A stretch of 64,000 nt of DNA from the NCBI RefSeq assembly GCF_010731615.1, contig NZ_AP022618.1, forward strand, positions 1 through 64,000. The letters are read 5' to 3'. The translations under genes and the position numbers were made by a program. This document shows positions 28,130 to 36,489 of this stretch, piece after piece; position 1 is the first letter of the stretch, and each line of letters begins with the position of its first letter. Origin of the DNA: Mycolicibacterium insubricum (GTDB lineage: Bacteria > Actinomycetota > Actinomycetes > Mycobacteriales > Mycobacteriaceae). The notes below the pieces were generated by a model. It searched no databases. It was not told the origin of the DNA and saw only the letters and a list, made by a program, of their open reading frames with translations.

Positions 28130-28609
28130 ATGGCCAATCCACCGAAACCGCTGAGCCCCAAGCAGGTCGAGCGACTCAACGCACCGTCTACCGGCACGGC
28201 GATCAAGTGGATGTCGCGGATCCAGACCTGGATCTTCAAGAAGAGCGGGGGCCGGTTCGGCGACAAGTTCCTGCGTGGCGCCGCGGTCGGCATCCTGACG
28301 ACGATGGGCCGCAAGTCCGGTGAGCCGCGGGACAGTCCGCTGCTGTATCTGCAGGAGGGCCGGCGCATTGTGCTGGTCGCCTCCCAGGGCGGCCGGGCCA
28401 CCGACCCGATGTGGTACCTGAACCTGAAGGCCAATCCCGAGGTCACCTTCCAGACCAAGGGGGAGACGCTGTCGCTGGTGGCCCGGGACGCCACCGACGC
28501 CGAGCGTGACGAGTACTGGCCCAAGCTCGACGCCATGTACCCGGATTTCGTGAACTACCGGTCCTACACCGACCGCAAGATCCCGATCATCATCTGCGAC
28601 CCCGCGTAG
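28130..28609 (+). CDS. ddn: Deazaflavin (F420)-dependent nitroreductase Ddn
   Basis: F420H2-dependent quinone/nitro-reductase of the split-barrel FDOR-A family; Rv3547 activates pretomanid. It has 159 residues. The family pattern is ILTTMGRKSGEPRDSPLLYL, IVLVASQGGRATDPMWYLN and the C-terminal YPDFVNYRSYTDRKIP, holding the tyrosines of the substrate pocket. The N-terminal amphipathic helix (KWMSRIQTWIFKKSGG) may attach it to the membrane. It follows the small gene by nine bases and so belongs to the fadA5 transcript. Confidence 0.92.
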   Translation: MANPPKPLSPKQVERLNAPSTGTAIKWMSRIQTWIFKKSGGRFGDKFLRGAAVGILTTMGRKSGEPRDSPLLYLQEGRRIVLVASQGGRATDPMWYLNLKANPEVTFQTKGETLSLVARDATDAERDEYWPKLDAMYPDFVNYRSYTDRKIPIIICDPA

Positions 28610-28786
28610 CGGGTATTCACCGCAATCGAGCACCGAGGCCGTTCGGATCCGGCCCGCGGATGACGGTGCCGAGCATTCCGCTACCCATAGTAGCTAAATA
28701 GACGCACCTCGTTGTACAGTGACGCCACACACGTTCGGGAGGGGACGTGTTGTCGGCCACACCCGGGGGACCGAGGGACTCGATTC

Positions 28787-30244
28787 ATGCACCACACCAA
28801 TACGCAAAGGCTGCGCCACGGCCTGATCGCCGCCGCGACCGCGCTCACCGCGTTCTGCCTACTGATGCTCACCGCGATTCCGTCGTGGGCGATGACCGTG
28901 ACGTTCATCCGGCACGGGGAATCGTTCGCCAACGCCGGAAACAGCATCGACACCTCGATCCCCGGACCCAGCCTGACTGCCCAGGGCCAATCAGAGGCTG
29001 CGGCCGTGGGAACTGAGGCCTGGGTCGCCAAGTACGGCACCATCGACGCGATCTTCGCGTCCACCATGGTTCGCACCCAGGAGACCGCAGCCCCGCTGTC
29101 CAAGTATTTGGGCACCGACCCCGGCCATCCGATGCCGATCACAGTCCTAGGCGGTACCGACTACATCAACGAGCACCCCGGAACCCGGATCGGCGTTCAG
29201 GAGATCACCTCCGGCATCTTCACCGGGCTGCCCGAGAAGGACGGCCTGGGCCGCATCGGCTACATCGTGGCGCCGCTCATGTGGACCATGGGCCTGCAGT
29301 TCGTGTCCGTCCCCGGCGGGGAGAACGGGCTGGCGTTCAACGAGCGGATGACCAACGCGCTGAACGTGATCGAGCAAACCACTCCGGAAGGCACCGACGG
29401 CAAGCAGAACGCCGCGGTGTTCTCCCACGGCGCCACCATCATGATGTGGACGATGATGAACGTCGACAATCCCGATCTGCTGCTGCTCATGCAGCATCCG
29501 CTGGGCAACACCGACGTCGTGGTGGTCACCGGCAGCAACGAGGAGGGCTGGCACCTGGAATCCTGGGCCGGTCAACCCGTCGGCGACGCGAACTACCCGA
29601 CCCAGATGCTGGTCAACCTGCGCAGCCTGATCGTGGCCCCGCAGCAGGCCGTCTACAACATGCGTAAGCCGGTGCTGAACCTCGACCCGGGCACCATTGC
29701 CAGCACCGCGGGCGACGGCATCGTCAACGTGGGCAAGGCCGGCGTGACGTTCGTGAAGGATTCGGTCAACGACACCATCAACGCGATCCGCGGGCTGGTG
29801 CCGAGCACCCTGTCGTCCGCGACCACCACGGTGTCGAAGACGACACCCAATGCACTGCGGGCCAATTCGCCCACCATCGCCGCCTTCGCGGGCACCGTGC
29901 CGGCGACGGAGTCGACCCCGATCACCGACCAGCCTGACGCGGCGGTCAACCCGGGCTCGCAGCTGAAGTCGATGCTCAACGACGCCACCGGCCAGGGACG
30001 CGCGACGCTGAGCACGGTGCGCGCCAACGCCGCCGAGCGGGCCGTTGCCCGGGCCCAGCAGCGGCAGGTGGTCCAGCAGAACGTCCGGGATCTCGGCACC
30101 ACGGTGACCTCGGCCGTCGAGCGTGCCGGCCAGAACCTGGGCGAGGCCGTCGGCATCAAGCCCAAGGCCAAGACCGCTGCTACGCAGGCCGACCCCAAGC
30201 CCGCCAAGCAGCGAATCAAGCGCGCCGACCGCGACGCCGCCTGA
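28787..30244 (+). CDS. Secreted histidine phosphatase (phosphoglycerate-mutase superfamily) with long C-terminal tail
   Basis: A 485-residue exported protein. Residues 1-35 are a signal peptide (LIAAATALTAFCLLMLTA then PSWA). The catalytic core begins at once with TVTFIRHGESFANAG (RHG, phospho-His). IFASTMVRTQETA and AAVFSHGATIMMW carry the other pocket residues, Arg and second His. After about residue 260 the tail is Ala/Thr-rich and helical (ERAVARAQQRQVVQQ) with a basic end. Substrate unknown. A similar Mtb gene at this place is not recalled. It has its own 177-base upstream region and a strong terminator after it, so it is a single-gene unit. Confidence 0.85.
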   Translation: MHHTNTQRLRHGLIAAATALTAFCLLMLTAIPSWAMTVTFIRHGESFANAGNSIDTSIPGPSLTAQGQSEAAAVGTEAWVAKYGTIDAIFASTMVRTQETAAPLSKYLGTDPGHPMPITVLGGTDYINEHPGTRIGVQEITSGIFTGLPEKDGLGRIGYIVAPLMWTMGLQFVSVPGGENGLAFNERMTNALNVIEQTTPEGTDGKQNAAVFSHGATIMMWTMMNVDNPDLLLLMQHPLGNTDVVVVTGSNEEGWHLESWAGQPVGDANYPTQMLVNLRSLIVAPQQAVYNMRKPVLNLDPGTIASTAGDGIVNVGKAGVTFVKDSVNDTINAIRGLVPSTLSSATTTVSKTTPNALRANSPTIAAFAGTVPATESTPITDQPDAAVNPGSQLKSMLNDATGQGRATLSTVRANAAERAVARAQQRQVVQQNVRDLGTTVTSAVERAGQNLGEAVGIKPKAKTAATQADPKPAKQRIKRADRDAA

Positions 30245-30258
30245 ACCCCTCAGAAAAC

Positions 30259-30302
30259 CCGGTGCCGGTGTGCCAGCCCAACGGCTGGCACACCGGCACC
30301 GG
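30259..30302. terminator. Strong bidirectional hairpin
   Basis: A perfect 20-bp inverted repeat (CCGGTGCCGGTGTGCCAGCC with its complement), loop CAAC, lies between the convergent phosphatase gene and Rv3548c-type SDR gene. It can end both transcripts. Confidence 0.9.
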
Positions 30303-30325
30303 CAAATCGGCGGTGAAACCTGTTG

Positions 30326-31240
30326 TTAGGCGCCGTAGACCGGCACCGGGGTGCGGGCCTGTGCCAGCAGGTCGGTGACGACGGGCCCCAGTTCGGCCGG
30401 GTCCCAGCGGTCGCCCTTGTCGATCTGCGGTCCGTGCGCCCAGCCCTCGGCGACGCGGATCTTGCCGCCCTCGACCTCGAACACCTGGCCGGTGACGTCG
30501 CGGGATTCGGTGCTGCCCAGCCAGACCACCAGGGGGGAAACATTCTCCGGCGCCATGGCGTCGAACGCCTGGTCCTGGGTGGCCATCATGTCGGCGAACA
30601 CGGTCTCGGTCATCCGGGTCCGCGCCGACGGGGCGATGGCGTTGACGGTCACGCCGTACCGGCCCATCTCGGCGGCACCGATCAGGGTGAGCGCCGCGAT
30701 GCCGGCCTTGGCGGCACTGTAGTTGGCCTGACCGATGCTGCCCTGCAACCCGGCACCGGAGCTGGTGTTGATGATCCGCGCATCAAGACTTTCCGCGGAC
30801 TGGCCGCCCTTGACCTTGGCCCGCCAGTACGCGGCGGCGTGCCGCATGGTCGCGAAGTGCCCCTTGAGGTGCACCGCGATCACCGCGTCGAACTCCTCCT
30901 CGGAGGTGTTGGCGAACATTCGGTCGCGCACGATGCCGGCGTTGTTGACCAGCACGTCCAGCGTGCCGAATTCGGTTACCGCGGTGTCGATCAGGGCCTG
31001 GGCCTGGTCCCAATCCGAGACGTCGGACCCGTTGGCGACGGCCTCGCCCCCGGCCGCGACGATCTCGTCGACCACCGCCTGGGCCGCGCTGCCGCCACCG
31101 GCGGGCGAGCCGTCCAGTCCGACGCCGATGTCGTTGACCACGACCCGGGCCCCCTCGGCGGCGAAGGCCAGCGCATGCGCGCGGCCGATCCCGCCGCCGG
31201 CTCCGGTGACGATGACTACCCGGCCGTCAAGCAATCCCAT
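30326..31240 (-). CDS. Short-chain dehydrogenase/reductase (Rv3548c family)
   Basis: NAD-dependent SDR of 304 residues, the exact length recalled for Rv3548c. It resembles the dehydrogenase part of multifunctional beta-oxidation proteins. The cofactor motif is VTGAGGGIGRAHALAFA, with NNAG, the serine in INTSSGAGL and YSAAKAGI as the catalytic Tyr/Lys. The C-terminal extension (VEGGKIRVAEGWAHGP) is typical. ATG 31240 is chosen by alignment with the family and the AGCAGCAATG context; upstream in-frame codons belong to the neighbouring gene region. Its neighbour and the KstR2 site suggest a role in ring C/D catabolism. Confidence 0.88.
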   Translation of the reverse strand: MGLLDGRVVIVTGAGGGIGRAHALAFAAEGARVVVNDIGVGLDGSPAGGGSAAQAVVDEIVAAGGEAVANGSDVSDWDQAQALIDTAVTEFGTLDVLVNNAGIVRDRMFANTSEEEFDAVIAVHLKGHFATMRHAAAYWRAKVKGGQSAESLDARIINTSSGAGLQGSIGQANYSAAKAGIAALTLIGAAEMGRYGVTVNAIAPSARTRMTETVFADMMATQDQAFDAMAPENVSPLVVWLGSTESRDVTGQVFEVEGGKIRVAEGWAHGPQIDKGDRWDPAELGPVVTDLLAQARTPVPVYGA

Positions 31241-31280
31241 TGCTGCTCCTTGTCGAAGTGTGTCGCTGTTGTGTGCGTGG

Positions 31281-32066
31281 TTATTTGTTGGCGCTGGAGG
31301 CTTCCAGATAGGACGGCGGTTCGCCGCCGCCGTGCACCTCGAGGCTGGCGCCGCTGACATAGGCGGCCAGGTCCGAGGCCAGATACGCTGCCGCCCAGCC
31401 GACGTCGGCGGGCTTGGCCAGCCGGCCCAGCGGCACGGTGGCACCCACCTTGGCGACCGATTCCGCGTCGCCGTAGAACAGCTCGGACTGTTCGGTCTCG
31501 ACCATGCCGACCACGACGGTGTTGACCCGTACCCGCGGCGCCCACTCCACCGCCAGCGTCGCGGTCAAATTCTCCAGGCCGGCCTTGGCCGCCCCGTAGG
31601 CCGCGGTTCCCGGCGTGGGCCGACGGCCACTGACGCTGCAGATGTTGATGATCGATCCGCCGCGGTCCTGGGTCTGCATGTGCCGGTTGGCGTGCTGGGC
31701 GACCTGCAGCGGGCCGATCAGGTTGAGCTCGATGATCTTGCGGCTGAAGTTGGCCGACGCCTCGGCCGCCGCCACGTAGGGCGAGCCGCCGGCGTTGTTG
31801 ACCACCACGTCGATGCGGCCGTGGCGCGCCACCACGGCATCGAGCATGTCGCGCACGGCGTCGTCGTCGCGGACGTCGCAGGCGAAAAATTCGTAGGGGG
31901 AACCGTCGACGGGGCGGCGGGCGCAGGTCAGCACGGTGGCCCCCTGGGCGGCGAACACCGCGCTGATCCCCGCGCCGACTCCACGAACACCGCCGGTCAC
32001 CAAGACCACGCGGCCGGTCAGGCCAAGATTGATCGCCGGGTCGATGTTGCCAGCGTGTTCCGTCAC
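31281..32066 (-). CDS. Short-chain dehydrogenase/reductase (Rv3549c family)
   Basis: A 261-residue SDR. Signature elements are VLVTGGVRGVGAGISAVFA, VVNNAGGSPY, the ICSVSGRRPTPG serine and YGAAKAGLENL. It starts 15 bases from the KstR2 operator and precedes the Rv3548c-type SDR by 40 bases on the same strand. The exact step is not assigned; co-regulation with echA20 and ipdAB points to the HIP branch of steroid catabolism. Confidence 0.88.
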   Translation of the reverse strand: MTEHAGNIDPAINLGLTGRVVLVTGGVRGVGAGISAVFAAQGATVLTCARRPVDGSPYEFFACDVRDDDAVRDMLDAVVARHGRIDVVVNNAGGSPYVAAAEASANFSRKIIELNLIGPLQVAQHANRHMQTQDRGGSIINICSVSGRRPTPGTAAYGAAKAGLENLTATLAVEWAPRVRVNTVVVGMVETEQSELFYGDAESVAKVGATVPLGRLAKPADVGWAAAYLASDLAAYVSGASLEVHGGGEPPSYLEASSANK

Positions 32067-32081
32067 TGTGTTAGCGTACCA

Positions 32082-32095
32082 AGCAAGTGCTTGCT
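32082..32095. promoter_or_regulatory. KstR2 operator
   Basis: AGCAAGTGCTTGCT fits the KstR2 pattern AnCAAGnnCTTGnT. It lies between the divergent Rv3549c-type SDR and echA20, and so marks the point where the HIP (ring C/D) regulon begins. Confidence 0.92.
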
Positions 32096-32119
32096 TAGCC
32101 GACAGGCCCAGGAGACCCC

Positions 32120-32875
32120 ATGACGATCACGTCCGCAACCACCGAACCGGGCATCGTCTCGGTCACCGTCGACTACCCGCCGGTCAACGCCATCCCCTCG
32201 GCGGGCTGGTTCGAACTGGCCGACACCATCACCGCCGCCGGGCGCGACCCGAACACCCACGCGGTGATCCTGCGCGCCGAGGGGCGCGGCTTCAACGCCG
32301 GCGTGGACATCAAGGAAATGCAGAACACCGAGGGCTTCGGCGCGCTGATCGACGCCAACCGCGGCTGCTACGAGGCGTTCCGCGCGGTCTACGAATGCGC
32401 CGTCCCGGTGATTGCCGCCGTCAACGGATTCTGCGTCGGCGGCGGTATCGGCCTGATCGGCAACGCCGACGTCATCGTCGCCTCCGACGACGCCACCTTC
32501 GGCCTGCCCGAGGTGGAACGCGGGGCCCTCGGCGCGGCCACCCACCTGTCCCGGCTGGTGCCCCAGCACATGATGCGCCGGTTGTTCTTCACCGCCGCCA
32601 CCGTCGACGCCGCCACCCTGGCGCATTTCGGATCGGTGCACGAGGTGGTGCCGCGCGCCGACCTCGACGAGGCCGCCCTGCGGGTGGCCCGCGACATCGC
32701 CGCCAAGGACACCCGGGTGATCCGCGCGGCCAAGGAGGCGCTGAACTTCATCGACGTGCAGCGGGTCAACGCCAGCTACCGGATGGAACAGGGCTTCACC
32801 TTCGAGCTCAACCTCGCCGGCGTCTCCGACGAACACCGCGACGCCTTCGCCGGGACGGACAAGGGCAAGAAATGA
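32120..32875 (+). CDS. echA20: Ring-opening hydrolase of the crotonase family, EchA20
   Basis: Crotonase-fold enzyme that, from work on M. tuberculosis, hydrolyses the last but one steroid ring (HIEC-CoA) before IpdAB. It has 251 residues. Features are AEGRGFNAGVDIKEM (first oxyanion-hole strand) and VNGFCVGGGIGLIGNAD (second), with FGLPEVERGALG as active-site region. It begins the KstR2-controlled echA20-ipdA-ipdB-ipdC operon, 24 bases after the operator, with GGAGACCC before ATG. Confidence 0.94.
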   Translation: MTITSATTEPGIVSVTVDYPPVNAIPSAGWFELADTITAAGRDPNTHAVILRAEGRGFNAGVDIKEMQNTEGFGALIDANRGCYEAFRAVYECAVPVIAAVNGFCVGGGIGLIGNADVIVASDDATFGLPEVERGALGAATHLSRLVPQHMMRRLFFTAATVDAATLAHFGSVHEVVPRADLDEAALRVARDIAAKDTRVIRAAKEALNFIDVQRVNASYRMEQGFTFELNLAGVSDEHRDAFAGTDKGKK

Positions 32876-32918
32876 CGACGCAGAGCGAGGTACGAGCGAT
32901 GAGGAGCACTGGCGCCAG

Positions 32919-33797
32919 ATGACGAACAAGACAACCACTCTCGATGCGGCCGTCGCCGAGATCGAAAGCGGGATGACGATCGGCATCGGTGGCTGGGGGT
33001 CGCGGCGCAAGCCGATGGCGTTCATCCGCGCGCTGCTGCGCACCGACGTCACCGACCTGACCGTCGTCACCTACGGCGGTCCCGATCTGGGCCTGCTGTG
33101 CTCGGCGGGCAAAGTTCGCCGGGTCTACTACGGCTTCGTTTCGCTGGACTCGCCGCCGTTCTACGACCCGTGGTTCGCCCACGCCCGCACCACCGGGGCC
33201 ATCGAGGCCCGCGAGATGGACGAGGGCATGCTGCGCTGCGGACTGCAGGCCGCCGCGCAGCGCCTGCCGTTCCTGCCGATCCGCGCCGGACTCGGTAGCG
33301 ACGTCCGGGCCTTCTGGGGCGACGAACTCAAGACCGTCACCAGCCCCTACCCCACCGGCGAGGCCTTCGAGGAACTCATCGCCATGCCGGCGCTGAACCT
33401 CGACGCGGCGTTCGTGCACCTGAACCTGGGCGACGAGACGGGCAATGCGGCCTACACGGGCATCGACCCGTATTTCGACGACCTGTTCCTGATGGCCGCG
33501 CGGCGCCGGTTCCTCTCCGTCGAACGCATCGTGCCGACCGCCGAACTGGTGGAATCCACCGTGCCGCAGCAACTCCTGGTAAACCGGATGATGGTCGACG
33601 CCGTCGTCGAAGCTCCCAACGGCGCGCACTTCACCACCAACGAGCCCGACTACCGCCGCGACGAGAAGTTCCAGCGGCACTACGCCGAGGCCGCAGGTTC
33701 TCCGGAGACCTGGACCGAATTCGTCAAGACCTACCTGTCCGGCAGCGAAGACGACTACCAGGCCGCAGTCCGCAAGTTCAAGGAGGCACAGGCATGA
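32919..33797 (+). CDS. ipdA: COCHEA-CoA hydrolase alpha subunit IpdA
   Basis: Alpha subunit of IpdAB, a class I CoA-transferase-fold enzyme that works as a hydrolase and opens the last steroid ring. It has 292 residues. The N-terminal GIGGWGSRRKPMAFIRALLR is the family CoA-transferase glycine loop. EMDEGMLRCGLQAAAQRLPF includes the Glu region used in ring opening. It overlaps ipdB by four bases (ATGA), as expected for a heteromer. The 43 bases between echA20 and ipdA contain a GAGCGAGG-type repeat-like sequence. Confidence 0.94.
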   Translation: MTNKTTTLDAAVAEIESGMTIGIGGWGSRRKPMAFIRALLRTDVTDLTVVTYGGPDLGLLCSAGKVRRVYYGFVSLDSPPFYDPWFAHARTTGAIEAREMDEGMLRCGLQAAAQRLPFLPIRAGLGSDVRAFWGDELKTVTSPYPTGEAFEELIAMPALNLDAAFVHLNLGDETGNAAYTGIDPYFDDLFLMAARRRFLSVERIVPTAELVESTVPQQLLVNRMMVDAVVEAPNGAHFTTNEPDYRRDEKFQRHYAEAAGSPETWTEFVKTYLSGSEDDYQAAVRKFKEAQA

Positions 33798-34558
33798 CCG
33801 CCCCAACCCGCGCCGATGTGTGCGCCATCGCCTGCGCCGACCTGTTCCGCGACGCCGGCGAGATCATGGTCTCTCCGATGACGACCGTGGTGTCGATCGG
33901 CGCCCGGGTGGCGCGGCTGAGCTTCTCCCCGGACATCGTGCTGACCGACGGCGAGGCCCGGCTGATCGCCGACACCCCGGCGATCGGCGCCCCGGCCGCC
34001 ATCGAGGGCTGGATGCCGTTCGGCCGCGTCTTCGAAACGCTGGCTTGGGGCCGGCGGCACGTGGTGATGGGCGCCAACCAGATCGACCGCCACGGCAACC
34101 AGAACCTGTCCGCATTCGGGCCGCTGCAGCATCCCAGTCGGCAGATGTTCGGCGTGCGCGGCGCACCCGGCAACACCATCAACCACATCACCAGCTACTT
34201 CGTCGGCAACCACACCACCCGGGTGTTCGCCGACGCCGTCGATATCGTCTCCGGAATCGGTTGGGACAAAATCCAATTCGACGACGACGGTAATCCCGTC
34301 AATCCGGCCTACCGGTTCGTCAACGTGTACCGGGTGGTGTCCAACCTGGGCGTCTTCGACTTCGGCGGTCCCGGGCACAGCATGCGCGCGGTATCCCTGC
34401 ACCCCGGCGTCACCGCCGAGCAGGTCGCCGAGAACACCGCCTTCGAGGTGGCCGGACTGGACGCGGCCGCGGTGACCCGGGAGCCGACCGCCGCCGAACT
34501 CGAGCTGCTGCAGCAGATCGACCCGTTGGGATTGCGGGCCAAAGAGGTCCGGGCGTGA
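33794..34558 (+). CDS. ipdB: COCHEA-CoA hydrolase beta subunit IpdB
   Basis: Beta subunit of IpdAB, 254 residues. It has the CoA-transferase beta fold: SIGARVARLSFSPDIVLTDG, GANQIDRHGNQNLS and GAPGNTINHITSYF. The catalytic Glu of true CoA-transferases is not present at the usual position, in line with the hydrolase role. Start and stop overlap ipdA and ipdC by four bases each. Confidence 0.94.
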   Translation: MTAPTRADVCAIACADLFRDAGEIMVSPMTTVVSIGARVARLSFSPDIVLTDGEARLIADTPAIGAPAAIEGWMPFGRVFETLAWGRRHVVMGANQIDRHGNQNLSAFGPLQHPSRQMFGVRGAPGNTINHITSYFVGNHTTRVFADAVDIVSGIGWDKIQFDDDGNPVNPAYRFVNVYRVVSNLGVFDFGGPGHSMRAVSLHPGVTAEQVAENTAFEVAGLDAAAVTREPTAAELELLQQIDPLGLRAKEVRA

Positions 34559-35628
34559 GCACGCTGAAGACCGCGCTGACCGAGCTCGTCGGGATCACCC
34601 ATCCCGTCGTGCAGACCGGGATGGGCTGGGTGGCCGGGGCGCGGCTGGTGGCGGCGACGTCCAACGCCGGTGGTCTGGGCATCCTCGCGTCGGCGACCAT
34701 GACGCTCGACGAGCTCGCCACCGCCGTCACCAAGGTCAAGGCTGCCACCGACAAGCCGTTCGGCATCAACATTCGGGCCGACGCGGGCGACGCGAACGAC
34801 CGCGTCGATCTGCTGATCCGCGAGGGAGTCAAGGTCGCGTCGTTCGCCCTGGCCCCCAAGCCCGACCTGATCGCCAGGCTGAAAGAGGCGGGCGTGGTGG
34901 TGATCCCGTCGGTCGGCGCCGCCAAGCACGCCAAGAAGGTGGCCGGCTGGGGCGCGGATGCGGTGATCGTCCAGGGCGGTGAGGGCGGTGGGCATACCGG
35001 CCCGATCGCGACCACGCTGCTGCTGCCGTCGGTGCTCGACGCCGTCGCCGGCACCGGGATGCCGGTGATCGCCGCGGGCGGGTTCTTCGACGGCCGCGGT
35101 CTGGCCGCGGCGCTGTCCTACGGTGCCGCCGGCGTCGCGATGGGCACCCGGTTCCTGTTGACCGCGGACTCGACCGTGCCCGACGAGGTCAAGCAGCGCT
35201 ACCTGGCGGCCGCCCTCGACGGCACCGTGGTGTCCACCCGGGTCGACGGCATGCCGCACCGGGTATTGCGCACCGGGCTGGTGGAAAAGCTGGAAAGCGG
35301 TTCGCGGTTGCGCGGTTTCGCCGCCGCGGTGGGCAACGCGCAGAAGTTCAAGAAGCTGTCCGGCATGACCTGGGCGTCGATGGCCAAAGACGGCCTGGCC
35401 ATGCGGCACGGCAAGGAGCTGACCTGGTCGCAGGTGGTGATGGCGGCCAACACCCCGATGCTGCTCAAGGCCGGTCTGGTCGACGGCAACACCGAGGCCG
35501 GCGTGCTGGCATCCGGTCAGGTGGCCGGCATCCTCGACGACCTGCCGTCGTGCGCCGAGCTCGTCCCGGCGATCGTCGCCGAGGCCGTCGAGCACCTGCG
35601 CACCGCGGCCGGGTTCATCACCGACTGA
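34555..35628 (+). CDS. ipdC: FMN-dependent steroid-catabolism oxidoreductase IpdC
   Basis: Nitronate-monooxygenase-like FMN barrel of 357 residues, needed in M. tuberculosis upstream of EchA20 for processing the HIC-CoA intermediate. Motifs are TGMGWVAGARLVAATSNAGG, GADAVIVQGGEGGGHTG (phosphate loop) and VIAAGGFFDGRGLAAALSYG, with GVAMGTRFLLT completing the FMN site. It starts inside the ipdB stop (GTGA overlap) and is the last gene of the operon. Confidence 0.93.
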   Translation: MSTLKTALTELVGITHPVVQTGMGWVAGARLVAATSNAGGLGILASATMTLDELATAVTKVKAATDKPFGINIRADAGDANDRVDLLIREGVKVASFALAPKPDLIARLKEAGVVVIPSVGAAKHAKKVAGWGADAVIVQGGEGGGHTGPIATTLLLPSVLDAVAGTGMPVIAAGGFFDGRGLAAALSYGAAGVAMGTRFLLTADSTVPDEVKQRYLAAALDGTVVSTRVDGMPHRVLRTGLVEKLESGSRLRGFAAAVGNAQKFKKLSGMTWASMAKDGLAMRHGKELTWSQVVMAANTPMLLKAGLVDGNTEAGVLASGQVAGILDDLPSCAELVPAIVAEAVEHLRTAAGFITD

Positions 35629-35640
35629 CCAAAGGTCAGT
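35624..35640. terminator. Short hairpin containing both convergent stop codons
   Basis: ACTGACC-AAA-GGTCAGT holds the ipdC TGA on one strand and the M15 peptidase TGA on the other. The 7-bp stem is short, so a terminator role is tentative. A copy with the same CTGACC/GGTCAG arms ends the next convergent pair at 37599. Confidence 0.4.
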
Positions 35641-36358
35641 GCCCCGGCAACTCGAAGTGCTGGTAGTCCTTCGGACTGCGCCAGTCTCCACCCCAGGTCC
35701 AACCTCGGTCGGTGAAGGCGCGCACCGCGGGGTCCCCGGCGTGCAGCATGCCCGGGTCCTTGCGGGTCCGGTCCAGGTAGGGCTCGGCGTTGCTCGGCTC
35801 ATAGGAGCCACCGAGATTCACCATCGGATTGATCAGCGGGTTGATGTCGACGGCTCGGCCGTAGGCGTGCTGGGACCAGCTGCGGGACCCGGGGATTCCG
35901 CGGCAGTTGAACGCCGAGGTGTTGTCGGCCTCCATGGACAGTTCGTCGTCGGCACCCGGATAGTGTTGTGCGGGCTCCATCTTGGTGATCGGGAAGGCCA
36001 TCTCGCGCAGCCTGCCGAAGATCTGCTGGACCTGATCGACGATGTCCCGGTGCACGATCAGGTAACCGCGCTGCGACTGCCCCTTGGGGTCGATGTAGTC
36101 GATCTCGACACGGCGCAGCTGATCGGGGCCGACCGGGCACCCGGGGCGCCAGCTGTCGCCGAGTTCGGCGGCGGTCACCGTAGACACCCGTGGCGGCGGC
36201 GTCGAGGTGACCACCGTCTCGGCCGCGGCCGGTGCCGAGGACGCGGCGGAGTCGCCGGGCTCGGAGTTCCCCGAGCACTGGGTCAGACACGCCACCGTCG
36301 CCAGCGCCGCCAGCGCCCGCCCGATCCGGGCACCGGCCCCCGCCGCATGTGTGTTCAC
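35636..36358 (-). CDS. Lipoprotein D-alanyl-D-alanine carboxypeptidase-like protein, M15 family
   Basis: A 240-residue exported lipoprotein. GTG 36358 gives a basic N-region, hydrophobic core ALAALATVA and lipobox LTQC. After a Ser/Ala/Thr linker the M15 peptidase domain shows SQHAYGRAVDINPLINP (zinc-binding His and Asp) and a final DYQHFELPG (third zinc ligand), the pattern of VanY-like D,D- or L,D-carboxypeptidases on peptidoglycan. An ATG at 36649 in the same frame lies inside the alcohol dehydrogenase gene and is rejected. Where M. tuberculosis has fdxB and Rv3555c as I recall, this species has this gene and the dehydrogenase. Confidence 0.85.
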   Translation of the reverse strand: MNTHAAGAGARIGRALAALATVACLTQCSGNSEPGDSAASSAPAAAETVVTSTPPPRVSTVTAAELGDSWRPGCPVGPDQLRRVEIDYIDPKGQSQRGYLIVHRDIVDQVQQIFGRLREMAFPITKMEPAQHYPGADDELSMEADNTSAFNCRGIPGSRSWSQHAYGRAVDINPLINPMVNLGGSYEPSNAEPYLDRTRKDPGMLHAGDPAVRAFTDRGWTWGGDWRSPKDYQHFELPGH

Positions 36359-36489
36359 CGAAAGAATGTAACGCGCCGTGGATTTCCCACCGATCTCGGC
36401 GAAACCCGGCGTCGGGTCGCGGGGCGTTCCTAGACTCACCACAAAACGACGACTCGCCAGCAACCGAGCCGGTGGACGGGAGCCAATCT

